Shown here: positions 14,479-15,417 of the stretch, piece after piece
Position numbering within the stretch: the stretch's first letter is position 1
Layout of the letters: each line of letters starts with the position of its first letter
Assembly: GCA_022798035.1 (NCBI GenBank)
Contig: JAAWLS010000017.1
Location: forward strand, 1-15,417
Source: Lachnospiraceae bacterium
GTDB taxonomy: Bacteria > Bacillota > Clostridia > Lachnospirales > Lachnospiraceae
DNA: 15,417 nt
Direction of reading: 5' to 3'
The notes under the pieces: model-generated
Seen by the model: the letters and a program-made list of their open reading frames with translations, nothing else
Told to the model about the DNA's origin: nothing
Databases searched by the model: none
Program-made: the position numbers and the translations under genes

Positions 14479-15264
14479 ATGATAATTTTGAGGCACGAAT
14501 TGAGACAGGGCAGATGTGCACTGGCGTTATGGACAGGAATTATCGCATTTATGCTTGGCATCTGTGTTTTGATTTATCCGGAAATGGAAAGCCAGATGAG
14601 CGAAGTCAGCGGAATGTTTGCCGATATGGGCGGATTCTCCGCAGCATTTGGCATGGATAGAATTAATTTCGGAGAGTTTATGGGCTATTTCGGCGTGGAG
14701 TGTGGAAATATATTGGGCCTGGGAGGCAGTTTTTTTGCGGCTTTGCTGGGGATTTCAGCTCTGGCAAAAGAGGAGAAAGAGCAGACGGCAGAATTTTTGC
14801 TGAGCCATCCAGTCAGCCGAAAAGAGGTCGTAATGGAGAAATTTTTGGGAGTGATTTTTCAGATTGTGCTGCTGAATGCGGCTGTATTCTGCGTTACCGT
14901 GCTGGCTGCATGGATGGTAGGAGAATCTTTGGATTACAAAATACTTGTCCTTTTGTTTTTGGCATATTTTCTTCTGCAGGTGGAGACGGCGGCTCTTTGC
15001 TTTGGCGTTTCTGCTTTTATCAGCAGAGGAAGCCTGGGAATTGGCTTGGGCCTGGCAGCTTTGTTTTATTTTTTAAATATTATCGCAAATCTAACAGAAA
15101 AAGCAAAATTTTTGAAATACATCACACCTTTTGGGTATGCGGAAGGGGCGGACATCATTGCAGACGGCGGCATAGATGGAAGATATTTAGCCGTTGGTAT
15201 GGTATTTGCGGCGGCTGGAGCGGCTGCGGCATTTTATAAATATGTGAGAAAAGATATTGCCTAA
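14479..15264 (+). CDS. ABC-2 type transporter permease
   Basis: A 261-residue membrane protein with about six hydrophobic segments (near 14-33, 74-96, 124-146, 154-179, 185-204 and 236-252). The cytosolic motif EEKEQTAEFLLSHPVSRKEVVMEKFLG after the second segment is the usual coupling region of ABC-2 permeases that work as NatB-like or antibiotic-resistance half-permeases. With the ATPase upstream it should form an exporter of unknown substrate, repressed by the TetR protein at the head of the operon. GGAGG at 14465-14469 precedes the ATG. I see no hairpin terminator between its stop and the tRNA promoter, only A-rich sequence. Confidence 0.92.
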   Translation: MIILRHELRQGRCALALWTGIIAFMLGICVLIYPEMESQMSEVSGMFADMGGFSAAFGMDRINFGEFMGYFGVECGNILGLGGSFFAALLGISALAKEEKEQTAEFLLSHPVSRKEVVMEKFLGVIFQIVLLNAAVFCVTVLAAWMVGESLDYKILVLLFLAYFLLQVETAALCFGVSAFISRGSLGIGLGLAALFYFLNIIANLTEKAKFLKYITPFGYAEGADIIADGGIDGRYLAVGMVFAAAGAAAAFYKYVRKDIA

Positions 15265-15293
15265 AATATTATCAAAAAAATAATAAAAAACTC

Positions 15294-15322
15294 TTGACTT
15301 TTTTCTGCATAGTGTATATACT
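15294..15322 (+). promoter_or_regulatory. Strong sigmaA promoter of tRNA-Leu
   Basis: TTGACT at 15294-15299 and TATACT at 15317-15322 with a 17-base spacer, each one mismatch from consensus; transcription would start about 10 bases before the mature tRNA 5' end. Confidence 0.85.
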
Positions 15323-15340
15323 ACGTATTGTGAGTTTCAC

Positions 15341-15417
15341 GCAGGAGTGGCGGAATTGGCAGACGCGCAGGCTTCAGGTGCCTGTGGTAGCAATATCGTG
15401 TGGGTTCAAGTCCCATC
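15341..15417 (+). tRNA. tRNA-Leu (anticodon CAG), 3' end cut by window
   Basis: Acceptor strand GCAGGAG, then TG and a D arm with GGAATTGGCAGACGC, anticodon stem CAGGC/GCCTG around loop TTCAGGT giving anticodon CAG, a long class II variable arm, and a T arm with GGGTTCAAGTCCC. These are leucine tRNA hallmarks. The window ends at the first base of the 3' acceptor strand, so about 7 bases of the tRNA plus any CCA are missing. Confidence 0.95.

Noticed and set aside
14700..15239. 179-codon plus-strand frame within the permease
   Set aside because: Different frame of a clear ABC-2 permease; Gly/Arg/Cys-rich translation typical of a frame shadow.

Overview
The window looks like chromosome of a low- to mid-GC Gram-positive anaerobe of the Clostridia, most likely a Lachnospiraceae gut commensal. 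The grounds are strong purine-rich Shine-Dalgarno sites, several TTG/GTG starts, and the gene types present: a clostridial-type class D beta-lactamase, a FucO-type iron alcohol dehydrogenase with a DhaS-like TetR regulator, a TnpV-type transposon protein and a DUF1905 protein. The genus is inferred from protein character only; no search was run.

Layout. Positions 1-42 hold the 5' end of a minus-strand tnpV-like gene, followed by about 370 bases without a convincing gene and a small zinc-ribbon protein (minus) with a palindromic operator-like site over its promoter. A maltose/galactoside O-acetyltransferase pseudogene (876-1348) carries a frameshift and apparently an internal deletion. A plus-strand group follows: class D beta-lactamase lipoprotein, DUF1905 protein and VOC/glyoxalase protein, then L-lactate dehydrogenase. 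The 220-base gap between ldh and the convergent fucO-like gene is packed with four stem-loops that pair best as plus-strand RNA. Upstream of fucO is a TetR/DhaS-like regulator, with three GTTACA-type half-sites between them.

A six-TM chemotaxis receptor (6504-8006) converges on a membrane-anchored Ntn hydrolase of the choloylglycine hydrolase/penicillin acylase type; a long hairpin separates them. Then come exodeoxyribonuclease III and, 17 bases later, an A+T-rich type II restriction-modification pair: a beta-class DNA methyltransferase overlapping a restriction endonuclease that closely resembles R.BstYI (R^GATCY). A NA37/YejK nucleoid-associated gene follows, then a TetR-ABC ATPase-ABC permease operon with a 37-bp tandem repeat at the TetR-ABC junction, and finally a strong promoter and a truncated tRNA-Leu(CAG).

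The most notable signal: reading the whole window, I find not one GATC, where base composition alone predicts roughly 50-60. This total absence, together with a BstYI/BglII-family system whose target contains GATC, suggests long-standing selection against GATC in this lineage, possibly stronger than RGATCY cleavage alone would explain.
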